In this document: piece by piece, positions 63,407 to 64,000 of the stretch
Numbering within the stretch: the first letter of the stretch is position 1
Layout of the letters: each line of letters opens with the position of its first letter
NCBI GenBank assembly: GCA_019057775.1
Contig: JAHLWT010000202.1
Span: 1 to 64,000, forward strand
Direction of reading: 5' to 3'
DNA: 64,000 nucleotides
Origin: Promethearchaeota archaeon
GTDB lineage: Archaea > Asgardarchaeota > Lokiarchaeia > Sigynarchaeales > SOKP01
The notes under the pieces: generated by a model
What the model saw: the letters and a program-made list of their open reading frames with translations, nothing else
The model's database searches: none
Told to the model about the DNA's origin: nothing
Made by a program: the position numbers and the translations under genes

Positions 63407-64000
63407 TTACACGAAATGAGTTTGGCTTGCAATCATATCCGCTTTATGAATAAGAGTAGCTAACTCAGTCATTTCAATGGGGTAATACTTACTCCATTTT
63501 CCATGATGAAAAATGATTGCCTTAGAAATTTCATCATCATTGAATAGTATTCCTTCATTTTTCTTTAGTACAGCTAATGCCTCTTCTACATGATAATGTC
63601 TACCAGAAAATTTGTAGTTCTTTTCGATGTCCCTATGAATTATATCTAATTCCTCGCGATCTGAGATAACATTGGAATGAACAATCTTCTTTTTATACGA
63701 GTAATAAGAAATTTTCCCAAAATCATGGTAAATGGCGGTCAATACTGCTTTTTTAACATCTACCTGAGATTTCATAGATTTACTCATCTCGAATACATAA
63801 TTAGTAACTAATAAAATATGATCAAACAACCCGCCTTTATAACCACCATGAAAGCCCCTAAGAGCAGCAGGTAGCTTTTTTGCCTCATTTAGAAGTTCCT
63901 TCAGGCAATTTCTCCCCGATTTACTAATATTCAAAAGATCGAAAAAGTAATCGAATCCATTGTAAACAAACTCTAATTGATTTTCAATATCTATATTAAT
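63407..64000 (-). CDS. HD-domain phosphohydrolase (runs off the window)
   Basis: The protein has an HD-type metal site: GGLFDHILLVTNYVFEMS supplies the first histidine, AIYHDFGKI the H-D pair, and HYHVEEALAVL and FHHGKW later histidines. HD-domain proteins hydrolyse phosphate bonds in nucleotides or nucleic acids. A TTG at 63934 could start it, but the frame stays open with coding-like sequence (QLEFVYNGFDYFFDLL) to the window edge, so the 5' end is probably outside. It converges on the permuted GTPase gene with five bases between stops. Confidence 0.82.
   Translation of the reverse strand: MNIDIENQLEFVYNGFDYFFDLLNISKSGRNCLKELLNEAKKLPAALRGFHGGYKGGLFDHILLVTNYVFEMSKSMKSQVDVKKAVLTAIYHDFGKISYYSYKKKIVHSNVISDREELDIIHRDIEKNYKFSGRHYHVEEALAVLKKNEGILFNDDEISKAIIFHHGKWSKYYPIEMTELATLIHKADMIASQTHFV

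Overview
The window looks like a chromosomal segment of an AT-rich Asgard archaeon, probably of the Lokiarchaeia type. The main signs are a CDC48/p97-type ATPase, an archaemetzincin, an acetyl-CoA decarbonylase/synthase delta subunit, a tRNA with no encoded CCA and with an intron outside the anticodon loop, archaeal Shine-Dalgarno motifs (GGAGG, GGTGA) and Ras/Rab-family small GTPases. The assignment is inferred from gene content; no marker-gene phylogeny was possible.

Layout. 1-7.5 kb: an Hsp20-CDC48 operon, a winged-helix regulator, a zincin-like protein, a response regulator, a polyferredoxin and a tRNA-Pro. 7.6-25.7 kb: a defence island. It holds an HNH protein with a long heptad-repeat linker, a HerA-like ATPase, an Apea/HEPN-like protein, a PD-(D/E)XK-like protein, a Type III-like Res/Mod pair, a second restriction-modification module with its own small regulator and 11-bp operator repeats, and a further HEPN-motif protein. 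Two fragments matching only the 3' end of the HerA gene lie further along the island, so it was apparently built by successive insertions or duplications next to that gene end. 25.9-38 kb: DnaQ-like exonuclease, a 1322-residue TPR protein, then a second accessory block with a NYN/PIN ribonuclease, a Cas4-like nuclease fused to a HerA ATPase, a degenerate MCM paralogue and a membrane-anchored TraG/HerA-type ATPase. 38-43.5 kb: two PAS histidine kinases around archaemetzincin and an ADP-ribosylglycohydrolase. 43.8-48 kb: the diaminopimelate lysine pathway (dapA-dapB facing lysA-dapF). 48-54.9 kb: an acyl-CoA ligase, cdhD, an OB-fold protein, a glutamine amidotransferase, and tusA-dsrE opposite a LysR regulator. 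55-64 kb: a membrane protein with a polyproline segment, an Hrq1/MrfA-like helicase, a Rab-like GTPase, a thioredoxin, a frameshifted gene, a methyltransferase, a GTPase with permuted motifs, and an HD-domain protein running off the window.

Three observations stand out. (1) The protein at 62589-63401 carries all five Ras-type GTPase motifs in the order G3-G4-G5-G1-G2, followed by a C-terminal membrane anchor. It reads as a complete small GTPase circularly permuted between beta strands 2 and 3. (2) At least six genes have no usable ATG/GTG/TTG in front of clearly coding N-termini, and instead have an in-frame ATT, usually just behind a Shine-Dalgarno motif. Recurrent AUU initiation is the simplest reading. 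(3) The repeated HerA 3' ends frame interchangeable defence cassettes.

All functions are read from motifs and remembered family features; no database search was run. Residue positions are approximate.
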